From an uncultured Pseudogracilibacillus sp. (GTDB lineage Bacteria; Bacillota; Bacilli; Bacillales; Amphibacillaceae), in contig CALJVC010000035.1 in assembly GCA_937974845.1 (NCBI GenBank), positions 10,108 through 74,107 on the forward strand: DNA of 64,000 nt, written 5' to 3'. Below are positions 17,228 to 25,796 of this stretch, piece after piece. Both the position numbers and the translations under genes were made by a program. Every line of letters starts with the position of its first letter. The stretch's first letter is position 1. The notes under the pieces are model-generated. The model made no database searches and was not told the origin of the DNA. It saw only the letters and a program-made list of their open reading frames with translations.

Positions 17228-17713
17228 TTACGGGTTTGGTGATTTATCTTTCTCTATTTGTGTCTGGTAGAGGAAAAGTTGAAAGAAGTGGGCGATGATG
17301 ACACTCGTCCGCTTCATCTGTAACTTAAACTGATTAATGGAAACCGGTGAGACGATAACCTGTCCATCTTGAAGTATGATGTGGAGCTTGTCGTTATGTT
17401 CGACATATTCAGCGACTTTGTAGTAATTAATCCAGGTGCAGTATTCATTACGGTGAGAACTGGTAGGAACAAAAAAGATTCCTGTTTCGGGGCTGATTGG
17501 TATGGGAAGTTTGCTATTTCGTTTCAAAATGCGTTGCACGAGTCGGTTCCAAACAGCATAATCCGTACCGTACATTTTGCAATTTTGCTTAATGATCGTC
17601 AAGGGTGAGGACCTACTATATTTTATATCGTGAACTTCATAGACTTTCGTACGATAATAACTCGACTTCATCACGGAAATGGCTTGTGTACGATTCGTAA
17701 TAATATAATCCAC
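17228..17713 (-). CDS. comK: ComK-family competence transcription factor
   Basis: The 161-residue protein aligns along its length with B. subtilis ComK. LTIIKQNCKMYGTDYA matches the PLQIVDRSCRFFGSSYA region. LPIPISPETGIFFVPTSS and CTWINYYKVAEY match the central part. GQVIVSPVSINQFKLQMKRT matches the conserved C-terminal core. ComK binds AT-rich boxes and switches on DNA-uptake genes. The GTG start has a near-ideal AAAGGAGG five bases upstream. The C-terminus is about 30 residues shorter than in B. subtilis (192 residues), so it may lack the tail used for MecA/ClpC control or be a ComK paralogue. It is a single-gene unit. Confidence 0.88.
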   Translation of the reverse strand: MDYIITNRTQAISVMKSSYYRTKVYEVHDIKYSRSSPLTIIKQNCKMYGTDYAVWNRLVQRILKRNSKLPIPISPETGIFFVPTSSHRNEYCTWINYYKVAEYVEHNDKLHIILQDGQVIVSPVSINQFKLQMKRTSVIIAHFFQLFLYQTQIEKDKSPNP

Positions 17714-17926
17714 CCTTACCTCCTTTCCGCACCTAATCTTACTTAGAAGACCAAGCGCTACCTGTCTTCACTGATGTCAATGTTTTGATTTCCATAAGTG
17801 GATTGTATTACAAGCTCGTCCAAGCTTTAACATTCCGTAAGAGGTCTACAGTCCTTATTTTAACATAAACTTCCATCTGGATACAACTTTAACCTTTTAG
17901 TTAATAAAGTGCATGGTTGAAGAAAA

Positions 17927-17963
17927 AGACCCCTACTAGCTTCTATAAGTCTAGTAGGGGTCT
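17927..17963 (-). terminator. Intrinsic terminator after fabZ
   Basis: A 13-bp perfect stem (AGACCCCTACTAG and complement) with an 11-base loop, and on the minus strand a TTTTTCTTC tail. It begins 7 bases after the fabZ stop. Confidence 0.92.
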
Positions 17964-17969
17964 GAGGAT

Positions 17970-18392
17970 TTATTGAATAGCAAACATAATTTCTGCTTCG
18001 CAGGCAATTTCTCCATCGACGGTTGCGACACCTTTTCCTTTACCGATTGCTCCCCGCATCCGGATAATTTCTACTTCGAGGCGCAACTGATCGCCCGGTT
18101 TGACCTGCCGTTTGAAACGGCATTTATCAATGCCGGCGAGAAAGCCGATTTTCCCCTTATTCACCTCTTGACCGAGGACAGCAATCGCTCCTGTCTGGGC
18201 GAGGGCTTCTAAAATAAGAACGCCAGGCATCACAGGATAATCGGGGAAATGCCCTTGGAAAAAGGGTTCGTTAACCGTTACATTCTTCATTCCGACAATC
18301 CGTTTTCCTTCTTCCTGTTCAAGGATGCGATCGACGAGTAAAAAAGGATAACGGTGGGGAATAATTGCTTTAATTTCTTCCGAATATAACAT
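17970..18392 (-). CDS. fabZ: 3-hydroxyacyl-[acyl-carrier-protein] dehydratase
   Basis: A 140-residue hotdog-fold enzyme that dehydrates beta-hydroxyacyl-ACP in fatty-acid elongation. The catalytic His lies in [12 protein letters not shown] (about 10-22) and the catalytic Glu in [15 protein letters not shown] (about 54-68). [14 protein letters not shown] is the classic FabZ loop. Full length. It is the last gene of the run mbl-flhO-flhP-small membrane protein-fabZ, the same neighbourhood as in B. subtilis, and is followed by a strong terminator. Confidence 0.96.
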   Translation of the reverse strand: MLYSEEIKAIIPHRYPFLLVDRILEQEEGKRIVGMKNVTVNEPFFQGHFPDYPVMPGVLILEALAQTGAIAVLGQEVNKGKIGFLAGIDKCRFKRQVKPGDQLRLEVEIIRMRGAIGKGKGVATVDGEIACEAEIMFAIQ

Positions 18393-18428
18393 ATGTACTG
18401 CTCCTTTTCTAAATTTACCGTAAACTCG

Positions 18429-18701
18429 CTAGGATGCCTTCGTGACGATGTCAATAATATGTTGCCAAGTATCTCGCTTAAAGACATCGAAAGGGTTCCC
18501 GTCTCCGATAACCCCATAACCGAACATTAAGCCGAGACTTAAGGCAAGGATAGAAAGCACAAACACAAGGACTATCCGTAGCCAAATTGGTAGAAGGCGT
18601 ACGCGAACCTTTCTCTTACGCTTTGTACGGGATGGCCGTTGCTCTTCTAAGGAAGGGCGCTCGGGCTCTAAGGAAGGGTATTTCGCTGGACTTGTTTCCA
18701 T
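18429..18701 (-). CDS. Small membrane protein of the EpuA family (often labelled DNA-directed RNA polymerase subunit beta)
   Basis: A 90-residue protein with a polar N-terminus (1-28), a strongly basic stretch RTKRKRKVRVRLL (about 25-37), one membrane helix (LRIVLVFVLSILALSLGLMFGYGVI, about 41-65) and the conserved tail GNPFDVFKRDTWQHIIDIV. That tail is diagnostic of the EpuA-like family found beside flhP/fabZ in Bacillaceae. The RNA polymerase label in databases comes from weak similarity and says little. Function unknown. It lies 36 bases upstream of fabZ and is probably co-transcribed. Confidence 0.85.
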   Translation of the reverse strand: METSPAKYPSLEPERPSLEEQRPSRTKRKRKVRVRLLPIWLRIVLVFVLSILALSLGLMFGYGVIGDGNPFDVFKRDTWQHIIDIVTKAS

Positions 18702-18777
18702 ACTATCACCTAATTTGTTTTACTACAGCTTATGCTAGAACCTTCTATTCATGCATATAGCTCTTCGGTCGCTAGCT

Positions 18778-19611
18778 TTAGCGTAGTTGATTAATCAGCC
18801 CTTGCATTTGGTCGGCCGTCGTAATCGAGCGAGCGTTAAGTTGGTAAGCACGTTGGGCATTGATCATCTCTACCATTTCGTCCTGGATTTGTACGTTGGA
18901 CATCTCAAGGACATTGTTCTGGATTATTCCGTCCGCATTTTCTATCGGTTGTACGATATCGTTAAAGGCATAACCTAGGTCCTCTAGGTTCGGTAGACGG
19001 AAGAGGTTTTCCCCTACGGCCTCTAATAGACGCGGGCGGGTAATTTCAACGACGGCTAAGCGACCGACGAGGACTTCATTATCCTCGTACCTAGCCCACA
19101 CTTCTCCCCGGGAATTAATTTGAATGTCATCAAAATCCCCAGCAAACTCAATTGGACCATTTTCGCCGTAGACGGTATTACCGTCGCTCGTCACAAGGCG
19201 GACGTCGTTACCATTTCCTGTCTGGGACAAGTAAAAGTTCCCAGATCGGGTGTAACGTATTTCATCGGTCTGTCCCTGTTGTACCCGAACTTGGTAAAAG
19301 TGATTCGGCTGTAACAGCATCGTATCGAGGGGGCGGTCCGTACGTTGCATCGCCCCGAGGGCTAAATTGTTGTTCGTTGAACCGACCCGGGAACCGGTAC
19401 CGAGACGAAGGCCGACGGGTGTCTCCCGGCCGACGGTATTGACCGGATCGTTCAAGTTATTCATATGTTGTTTTAATAAAGATTGGAATTCTACACGACG
19501 GGCCTTGTAGCCATGGGTATTACTATTGGCTAAGTTGTGGCCGATCGTATCGAGCTTCTTCTGTAAGGCAGACATGGCCGAATTGGCTTGTCCCATTATT
19601 CGAACGGTCAT
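18778..19611 (-). CDS. flhP: Flagellar hook-basal body (rod/FlgG-like) protein FlhP
   Basis: The 277-residue axial protein of the flagellar rod family. The N-terminal helix motif LQKKLDTIGHNLANSNTHGYK and the C-terminal coil SNVQIQDEMVEMINAQRAYQLNARSI pair to build the distal rod. Middle beta domains carry RYTRSGNFYLS and GNTVYGENGPIEF. The ATG is preceded by GGGGGAG. It follows flhO by about 65 bases, as in B. subtilis. It is exported by the flagellar type III apparatus, so no signal peptide is expected. Together with flhO it indicates a motile organism. Confidence 0.93.
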   Translation of the reverse strand: MTVRIMGQANSAMSALQKKLDTIGHNLANSNTHGYKARRVEFQSLLKQHMNNLNDPVNTVGRETPVGLRLGTGSRVGSTNNNLALGAMQRTDRPLDTMLLQPNHFYQVRVQQGQTDEIRYTRSGNFYLSQTGNGNDVRLVTSDGNTVYGENGPIEFAGDFDDIQINSRGEVWARYEDNEVLVGRLAVVEITRPRLLEAVGENLFRLPNLEDLGYAFNDIVQPIENADGIIQNNVLEMSNVQIQDEMVEMINAQRAYQLNARSITTADQMQGLINQLR

Positions 19612-19676
19612 CTTTTCTCCCCCTTATTTAGTAGGAATTCCTTCGACATTTTTCGGTGAAAACTCTCGCCTAGCTA

Positions 19677-20498
19677 CTAACGGAGCCGGCCGACTTCGTT
19701 CACCGTCTTGTTCATCGTGTTATCGAATTCTTTTAACACCCGTTGGTTCATTTCAAAATTTCGGTAGGCTTGAATCATATCGACCATCGCCTGGGCTGTA
19801 TCGACATTCGAGCCTTCTAAAAAGCCTTGCTTAACCGAAAACAAGGCACCAGCCGCTGCTGGATCTTCGCCTACGACATTACCTGGTTCTGGATTAAATA
19901 GATCATGGCCTTCCTTTGTCAATTCCTTTGGGTTAGCGATATAGCTTAGCCCGAGGGGAATCGCCATCCCTGCAATTTCAATCGTACCGTCGGGATGGAG
20001 GACAAACTCCATGTCACCGGTAAAAATTCGGTTCCCCGCTTGATCGAGGACATAGAGACCATCGTTTGTCGTCAAGTATCCTTGGCCATCGACTTGGAAG
20101 TTACCGTTTCTCGTATAACGTAGGGCACCTTCTTCGTTTTCAACGGTGAAAAAGACAGCCCCTTCTTCATCGGGGTAGGCTTCATCGATAATGGCGACAT
20201 CTGTATATAAGCCCGTATTCCGAAGCATACCTTGTTGGAAATTCGGTGTAAGCTCCTGGGTATAGACACCGGTGTTTAACAATCCAATCGGCGTCTGCTT
20301 ACGACGGCTCACATTGCCCTGAACAGGTAGCCTTTGGGAGTTCATCTCATGGATGAGCAACTCCGGAAAGGACCGTAAAGAAATACGGTCTGCCTTATAA
20401 CCCGGCGTGTTTACATTAGCGATATTGTTAGAAATCATCTCTTGCCGCCGTTGCTGAGAAATCATGCCACTCGCTGCAGTATAAAATCCTCTAAACAA
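19677..20498 (-). CDS. flhO: Flagellar hook-basal body (rod/FlgG-like) protein FlhO
   Basis: Rod-family paralogue of FlhP. It starts FRGFYTAASGMISQQRRQEMISNNIANVNTPGYK, the conserved FlgG/FlgF N-terminal helix, and ends with GSNVDTAQAMVDMIQAYRNFEMNQRVLKEFD. LRYTRNGNFQVDGQGYL is the central motif. I prefer the TTG at 20498, eight bases after GGAGG. The GTG at 20507 is in frame but overlaps that ribosome site. The result is 273 residues. It lies between mbl and flhP in the conserved Bacillaceae order. Confidence 0.93.
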   Translation of the reverse strand: MFRGFYTAASGMISQQRRQEMISNNIANVNTPGYKADRISLRSFPELLIHEMNSQRLPVQGNVSRRKQTPIGLLNTGVYTQELTPNFQQGMLRNTGLYTDVAIIDEAYPDEEGAVFFTVENEEGALRYTRNGNFQVDGQGYLTTNDGLYVLDQAGNRIFTGDMEFVLHPDGTIEIAGMAIPLGLSYIANPKELTKEGHDLFNPEPGNVVGEDPAAAGALFSVKQGFLEGSNVDTAQAMVDMIQAYRNFEMNQRVLKEFDNTMNKTVNEVGRLR

Positions 20499-20537
20499 AC
20501 CCCTCACCTCCGCTAAACATATAGACTATTTGCTAAC

Positions 20538-21539
20538 TTAGCTAATTTTTACTTCGTCAATTTTATCGATATCTTCTAGCATTACTCCAGTACCGCGGGC
20601 GACACAGTTCATCGGTTCTTCCGCGACGAATACCGGTACCTTTAACTGGCTAGCTAACAACTCATCTAATCCGTGCATTAGGGCTCCACCACCGGTTAAG
20701 ATGACTCCACGATCGATAATATCAGCAGACAATTCTGGTGGTGTACGCTCTAAGACGGACCGGGCAGCTGACGTAATAAGGGAAACGGATTCGCGTAAGG
20801 CTTCTTCAATTTCTTCCGAACCGACTGAAATCGTCCGTGGTAAACCACTGACCATGTCACGGCCTCGAATATTAATCGTTTCCTGACGGGAACCTTCGAA
20901 CACCGTACCAACATTAATCTTAATGTCTTCTGCCGTCCGCTCCCCAATCAATAACTTATATCTCGATTTGATAAACTGTAAAATATCGTGGGTAAACGTG
21001 TCTCCGGCAACCTTAATCGATTCAGCCGTGACGATATCTCCCATCGAAAGCACGGCTACGTCCGTCGTTCCTCCACCGATATCGATGACCATGTTGCCAC
21101 TCGGTTGAGAAATGTCCATTCCCGCTCCGACCGCCGCTACTTTCGGTTCTTCTTCTAAATATACTTTACGACCACCGGATTTAATGGCCGCTTCTTTAAT
21201 CGCCTTTTGTTCTACTTTCGTAATATTCGTTGGGCAGCAAATGAGCATTCGCGGTTTAGACATAAAACCACGCACTTTAATCTTTGAAATGAAATGACGT
21301 AACATCATCTCCGTCGCATCGAAGTCAGCAATCACACCATCTTTCAACGGGCGTATCGCTTCGATGTTGCCGGGAGTCCTCCCTACCATTTTATAGGCCT
21401 CTTCTCCGACAGCGAGTACTTTTCCTTGTGCAAGATCCATTGCTACGACCGCAGGTTCATTTAGTACGATCCCTTTACCTTTAACATGGATCAACACGTT
21501 TGCTGTCCCAAGGTCTATTCCTATGTCTCTTGAAAACAT
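20538..21539 (-). CDS. mbl: Cell-shape determining actin-like protein Mbl
   Basis: The 333-residue bacterial actin organises lateral wall synthesis on the inner membrane face. Actin-fold ATP motifs are visible: DIGIDLGTANVLIHVKGKG (about 4-22, phosphate 1), MVIDIGGGTTDVAVLSMGDIV (about 149-170, phosphate 2) and GVILTGGGALMHGLDELL (about 285-303, adenosine). EEEPKVAAVGAGMDI lies between. Position next to flhO/flhP, and originally spoIIID, identifies it as Mbl rather than MreB. AGGAGG lies 11 bases before the ATG. The usual spoIIID-mbl adjacency is broken here by about 3.5 kb of decayed genes. Confidence 0.95.
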   Translation of the reverse strand: MFSRDIGIDLGTANVLIHVKGKGIVLNEPAVVAMDLAQGKVLAVGEEAYKMVGRTPGNIEAIRPLKDGVIADFDATEMMLRHFISKIKVRGFMSKPRMLICCPTNITKVEQKAIKEAAIKSGGRKVYLEEEPKVAAVGAGMDISQPSGNMVIDIGGGTTDVAVLSMGDIVTAESIKVAGDTFTHDILQFIKSRYKLLIGERTAEDIKINVGTVFEGSRQETINIRGRDMVSGLPRTISVGSEEIEEALRESVSLITSAARSVLERTPPELSADIIDRGVILTGGGALMHGLDELLASQLKVPVFVAEEPMNCVARGTGVMLEDIDKIDEVKIS

Positions 21540-21722
21540 GAATCCCTAGTCCTCCTATTTTCGATGTTTTTCCTTGGTTTTTATCTGCATTGTAAACTTC
21601 TCCTAAATCAACATTTTACCACAAATTCAAAGAATAAACTTTAATTTTACTAAGTTTTTTTAAATTATTTATTGCTTAGTCTGTACCTTTTTCCTTAGAA
21701 GGATGAGTAGCCCTTGTAATTA

Positions 21723-22250
21723 CTATTTTTTCTCATATTTGGTTATATAACCGCTTTTAAAATCGAAGACGTCTGCATGGTGAACAATTTGTGAAATATA
21801 GACCATCGCCATATCGATGTCTTCCTGACGCGTATAGGTCATGCGGTTATTTCTATAATTCGTAAAAATCCCGTACCAAATAAGGTTCGTCATTTCGTTG
21901 ATGTGTTCGATATTTTCTTTTTTAATTAAGCCCTCTTCGCTGGCAGAAGTCAATAGGCTCCGGCCCCGGGCAGATATATCCCGATGAAACAAGATCGGTC
22001 GTAAATCTTCAGGTATGCAGATAAGGTCCGAAGGGTAAAGCTCGTAATATTCCTTAATTAATTCGTCCGGGAGGTCGCCTAAATCCATAATAAAGACGGC
22101 GTAGAAAACGTCCGGCTTTTGAAAGGAATGGTCACAGAAGCATTCCCACGAAAGCAAATATTTTTCAAGGGAGTCTTTCCCTTCTTCCATCCGTTCGACG
22201 ACATCCCGAGTGTAGTCGCCTAGCAGGCGCATCGATGCGAAAAAGAGTAA
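21723..22250 (-). pseudogene. Headless TetR/AcrR-type regulator remnant (DNA-binding domain missing)
   Basis: The 169-codon frame (ATG at 22232) encodes only the helical ligand-binding half of a TetR-family regulator (LGDYTRDVVERMEEGKDSLEKYL, then MTNLIWYGIFTNYRNNRMTYTR). In frame just upstream are codons for LLFFAS, which look like the last residues before this domain. The helix-turn-helix that should precede them is absent. Instead the sequence runs into the ribosome site of the divergent hydrolase gene, so the N-terminal half and the shared promoter were probably deleted. No clear ribosome site precedes 22232. I regard it as a non-functional fragment. Confidence 0.75.
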
Positions 22251-22265
22251 AGGAGGAGATATAAA

Positions 22266-24312
22266 ATGGTTTTTGATGTCAATGACGAATTTTTATCTGT
22301 AAAAAACAAGTTTCCTAGAAAAATTAAGGAAATCAAGCACGTATGGATTCCGATGTCTGATGGAGTCCGGCTGTCGGCGAAAATTTGGTTGCCGGTAGAT
22401 GCTGAAGAACGGCCCGTGCTGGCAATCTTAGAATATATTCCTTATCGGAAAAATGATTTTACTGCTCTAAGGGATTCCATCCGGCATCCTTACTTTGCTG
22501 GCCATGGTTATGCTAGTATCCGGGTCGATTTAAGGGGTTCAGGAGATTCCGAGGGCATTTTATAAGACGAATATTTACTCCAGGAACAGGACGACGCTAT
22601 CGAGGTATTAGATTGGATTGCTCAACAACCTTGGTGTACCGGTAAGGTCGGAATGATTGGGAAATCCTGGGGAGGCTTTAACGGCCTGCAAGTCGCTGCC
22701 CGAAGGCCGGAACCGCTCAAAGCCGTCATTACGCTTTGTTCGACCGATGACCGATACCATGACGATGTCCACTATATGGGCGGGACGATGCTTGCTTCCA
22801 ACATGCTATGGTGGGCCTCGACTATGTTAGCCTACAATGCCCGCCCGGCAGATCCGGCTACCGTCGGAGAGAAGTGGTGGGAAGTGTGGTTTGAACGCTT
22901 AGAAAAGACACCACCCTTTGTCGAAGCCTGGGTCGGCCATCAACGGCGGGATGACTATTGGAAGCACGGTTCGGTCTGCGAAGATTATTCCGATATAGAA
23001 ATACCGATTTTTGCCGTCGGTGGTTGGGCTGACGGATACACGAATGCGGTCTTCCGCCTTATGGAAGGCTTACCCGGTCCGAAAAAGGCCTTAATTGGTC
23101 CCTGGGCCCACGAATATCCTGAAGTTGTCCAGCCGGGACCCCAGATTGGCTTTTTACAAGAAAGCCTTCGCTGGTGGGATTATTGGTTAAAGGGAATCGA
23201 TACCGGCATTATGGATGAAACAATCTTCCGGGCCTATATCCAAGATTCCGTACCACCAAAAGATTACTACGAGTATCGGCCTGGGCGTTGGATTGCTGAA
23301 GAAGGTTGGCCAAGTGCATCGGTAAAGACGGCTAGACTATATTTAGACAAAAACCGTCTACAAAACGACCTACCGGAAGAAGAAGCAATTACGATCGGCG
23401 GTGTCCAGGAGCACAGCCTCTATCATGAGACCTGGTGTCCCTTCGGTCAACCCGGGGACATGGCCTTAGACCAACGGCTAGAAAATGGCATGGCTGAAGT
23501 CTTTACGACGGGACCTTTAGAGGAAGACATCGATTTATTCGGTTTTCAGAGCTATCGGTGGAAGTAAGTTCTGATAAGGAGCAAGCCCTGCTTGCCGTTC
23601 GCCTTTGTGACTTAGCACCGAACGGACAATCGACCTTAATTTCCTGGGGCGTACTCAATCTAACCCACCGAGATAGCCATGAGTTTCCAGAGAAGTTAAC
23701 ACCAGGGGAAAAATATACGGTAACAATTCCCCTCAATGCAATCGGCTATCAAGTGCCGAAGGGACACCGTCTACAGATTGCCCTAGCGCCGACTTACTGG
23801 CCTCACGCCTGGCCATCGCCGGAAGAAGCGACCTTAGTCATCTACACCGGTGAGCAGACGAAGCTTAAGCTTCCTGTCCGTACCCCACAGGAACTCGATC
23901 AAGGTTTAAAGGCTTTCGAGCAACAGAGTACGGCAAAGCTTTTAGATAAGGCCGACCTGCGAAAGGGCGATCGAATGAGGAAAATCGAACATGACCCAAT
24001 TACAAACGAGTGGCATTTAATCGACCTTTTTGACGAAGGAAAACGCCGCCTCGTAGAAGACGGTATCGAATACGGTAGTATCAACAAACTCGTCTATCAA
24101 TTAAGGAAGGGGCCCCCCTATCAGCCAAGGTTCGCTCCGATTGGATGATTGAAATCGGTCGGGGAGATTGGTATACAAAGGTGGAAACCTTCAGCACGAT
24201 GGAGTCAACGAAAGAAGCCTTCGTTCTAAAAAATGAAGTTATCGCCTACGAAGAAGAAGAGGAAGTATTCCGTAAAACTTGGCATAAGGAAATCGAACGG
24301 GACCATATGTAA
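22266..24312 (+). pseudogene. CocE/NonD-family serine hydrolase, broken by one stop and two frameshifts
   Basis: Conceptual product about 680 residues, the usual family length: alpha/beta hydrolase N-terminus (WIPMSDGVRLSAKIWLP), nucleophile elbow GKSWGG, and a beta-sandwich C-terminus (QVPKGHRLQIALAPTYWP). Three lesions interrupt it. A TAA at 22563-22565 lies in frame between GDSEGIL and DEYLLQEQDDA. A one-base loss near 23547 (TTTTCAG, probably TTTTCCAG) would restore GFPELSVEVSS. Another near 24103 (TTAAGG, probably TTAAAGG) would restore YQLKEGAPLSAKVRSDW. The last part runs to the TAA at 24310-24312. An intact AGGAGGAGAT ribosome site precedes the ATG. Independent lesions argue for decay, not sequencing error. 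Confidence 0.9.
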
Positions 24313-24340
24313 ACATTAAGCGATAAAGGAAGTGGACGAA

Positions 24341-24508
24341 ATGAATTATAACGAAAGGCTAAGGAAATTACGCCAACGGATGGAAGAGGAAGCAATCGAT
24401 TGTTGCTTCCTCTGGCATCCCGATAACCAACATTACTTCACTGGCTTCCGGGTTATTAGCTATTCTAGGCCGATCTTCACCTTGGTCACGGAAGCAATGA
24501 ACCATTGA
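24341..24508 (+). pseudogene. N-terminal fragment of an M24-type (Xaa-Pro aminopeptidase-like) peptidase
   Basis: The 55-codon frame starts MNYNERLRKLRQRMEEEAID and continues HPDNQHYFTGFRVISYSRP, the creatinase-N domain of M24 peptidases of about 370 residues. After IFTLVTE the sequence leaves the family and hits TGA. The remaining domain, including all metal ligands, is missing, and a different gene tail begins within about 20 bases. The start retains a good ribosome site (AAAGGAAG). With the hydrolase upstream it may once have formed a peptide-degradation operon. Confidence 0.72.
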
Positions 24509-24864
24509 ATGTCTTAGCCTACTGTATTGGCTGGGCCCTCGGCGTCTACCTCGGAAGTATTATTGAAGACCGCTTAGCGCTAGGCTACCGTGTTTTTGAA
24601 GTAATTATCGACCCTGTATCCTACGACCTGGTCGATAAATTAAGAGGTCAGGGATACGGTGTTACGACATGGTTAGCCGATGGAAAGGACGACCAACGTC
24701 TTGTCCTTAAAATCTTAGCTAAAAGAAATACCGAGAAAAAACTGCAACAGTTTATCGATCAAGAGTCGCCTAAGGCCTTCGTTATCGCCTATGAACCGAC
24801 CCAATTTAACGGGGGTTTCCTCACGAAGAAACTCGAAGGTTCTGTCGCCAAACTTAATGTCTAA
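24490..24864 (+). pseudogene. C-terminal fragment of a UPF0316/DUF2179 (YebE-like) membrane protein
   Basis: The reading frame encodes NVLAYCIGWALGVYLGSIIEDRLALGYRVFEVI, the start of the cytoplasmic half of UPF0316 proteins, followed by the DUF2179 domain up to the TAA at 24862-24864. The two N-terminal membrane helices are absent. The frame is open back to about 24481 (LGHGSNEP), where it meets the truncated peptidase gene in a different frame. A TTG at 24505 could start translation but has no ribosome site. This is the right side of a deletion junction. Confidence 0.7.
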
Positions 24865-24890
24865 ACGATAAAGGGGCTTTACGTTCCCCG

Positions 24891-24961
24891 GGCATGAACC
24901 TTTCGCTTAACTATCCCTTCTTCTAAAGAAAGGAACTAGCGGAAGGTCCATGCCTTTCTTT
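24891..24961 (+). terminator. Probable terminator after the decayed plus-strand genes
   Basis: GGCATG-A-ACCTT-T-CGCT pairs with AGCG-G-AAGGT-C-CATGCC, an imperfect 15-bp stem, followed by TTTCTTT. It sits 27 bases after the UPF0316 stop and may belong to that gene. Confidence 0.55.
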
Positions 24962-24987
24962 ATGGGCTAAAGTCAACGGAAGGGCAT

Positions 24988-25045
24988 TAAAAATAACCTT
25001 GCGAACTGTGGCTTCCTTCCTTAGTTAAAGCTTCCCTCGCAAGGT
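24988..25045 (-). terminator. Intrinsic terminator after spoIIID
   Basis: On the minus strand ACCTTGCGA pairs with TCGCAAGGT (24996-25004 and 25037-25045), followed by TTATTTTTAAT. It begins 15 bases after the spoIIID stop. Confidence 0.75.
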
Positions 25046-25060
25046 GTAGGTGGAACCTGT

Positions 25061-25330
25061 TTATTCTTTTTCTTTATTCTTACGTGCTAGGGCGTATTTT
25101 CGCTTCGTCGCTTCACCTCCCCGAATATGCCGGACGGATTTATGATATTCTAAAATTTCCTTGACCTGTTTAGCCAGTTCCGCATTAATTTCGGGCAATC
25201 GTTCGGTTAAGTCTTTGTGTACTGTACTTTTTGATACCCCGAATTCCTTTGCAATCATTCGTACTGTCTTTTTTGTTTCGACGACATAATGACCGATCCG
25301 GATCGTTCGCTCTTTAATGTAATCATGCAC
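25061..25330 (-). CDS. spoIIID: Sporulation transcriptional regulator SpoIIID
   Basis: A mother-cell DNA-binding protein that switches gene expression during engulfment. The helix-turn-helix VRMIAKEFGVSKSTVHKDLTERL (about 23-45) and the basic patch RHIRGGEATKRKYA (about 68-81) match B. subtilis SpoIIID almost residue for residue. I choose the GTG at 25330, as in B. subtilis (VHDYIKERT), with AGGGAGG eight bases upstream. The frame is open further to 25390 but without support. This gives 89 residues. It normally lies directly before mbl, but here decayed genes intervene. Confidence 0.96.
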   Translation of the reverse strand: MHDYIKERTIRIGHYVVETKKTVRMIAKEFGVSKSTVHKDLTERLPEINAELAKQVKEILEYHKSVRHIRGGEATKRKYALARKNKEKE

Positions 25331-25716
25331 ACCGTTCGCCTCCCTAGGTTGATTTTCTGAGGTGAATGCGAATCGAGATGCGGTGTCCATCGAACAGAAT
25401 CGGAATGAAGCGAGGGTTCTTTTTACGACGCGTAACCGGTTGACCTATTTCCCTACTCTTACAGGGTCATAACGTTTCCAAGTTCACTAGACTATGCAGG
25501 ACGGATTTCCTTCGCCATCGCTCAATCCTACAAAAACTTCCCTAGGTTAGACTATTCCTCTTGTCTTTTCTGTTCTCATACATCTTGCTGTAATAACAAA
25601 ACCCGTGACTAGGTACGAACTGATTTTCCTTTGCACCCCAGATTAAACGTGAGCCCGTTAATCTTAGTCTATTATCCTGACTTTTTAAATATGAGTAATC
25701 TAGGGGAATCGAAAAA
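25331..25716. other. Intergenic region upstream of spoIIID
   Basis: No gene is supported here. The region should hold the sigma-E promoter of spoIIID, but I could not place convincing -35 and -10 boxes. The sequence CCCTAGGTT occurs twice (near 25342 and 25540) with no evident meaning. Confidence 0.4.
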
Positions 25717-25766
25717 TTTTTAAAAAAATAAACCTCCTCATTGAATCTTCATTCGATGAGAAGGTT
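25717..25766 (-). terminator. Intrinsic terminator after spoIIQ
   Basis: AACCTTCTCAT pairs with ATGAGGAGGTT (one mismatch) on the minus strand, followed by TTTATTTTTTT. It lies about 30 bases after the spoIIQ stop. Confidence 0.85.
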
Positions 25767-25796
25767 CCTAGCCGATAGGGCTGTAGTTTAGCAAAC

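Noticed and set aside
21723..24864. Insertion sequence or prophage between mbl and spoIIID
   Set aside because: No transposase, integrase, terminal inverted repeats or target duplication is visible; the contents are decayed metabolic and regulatory genes.
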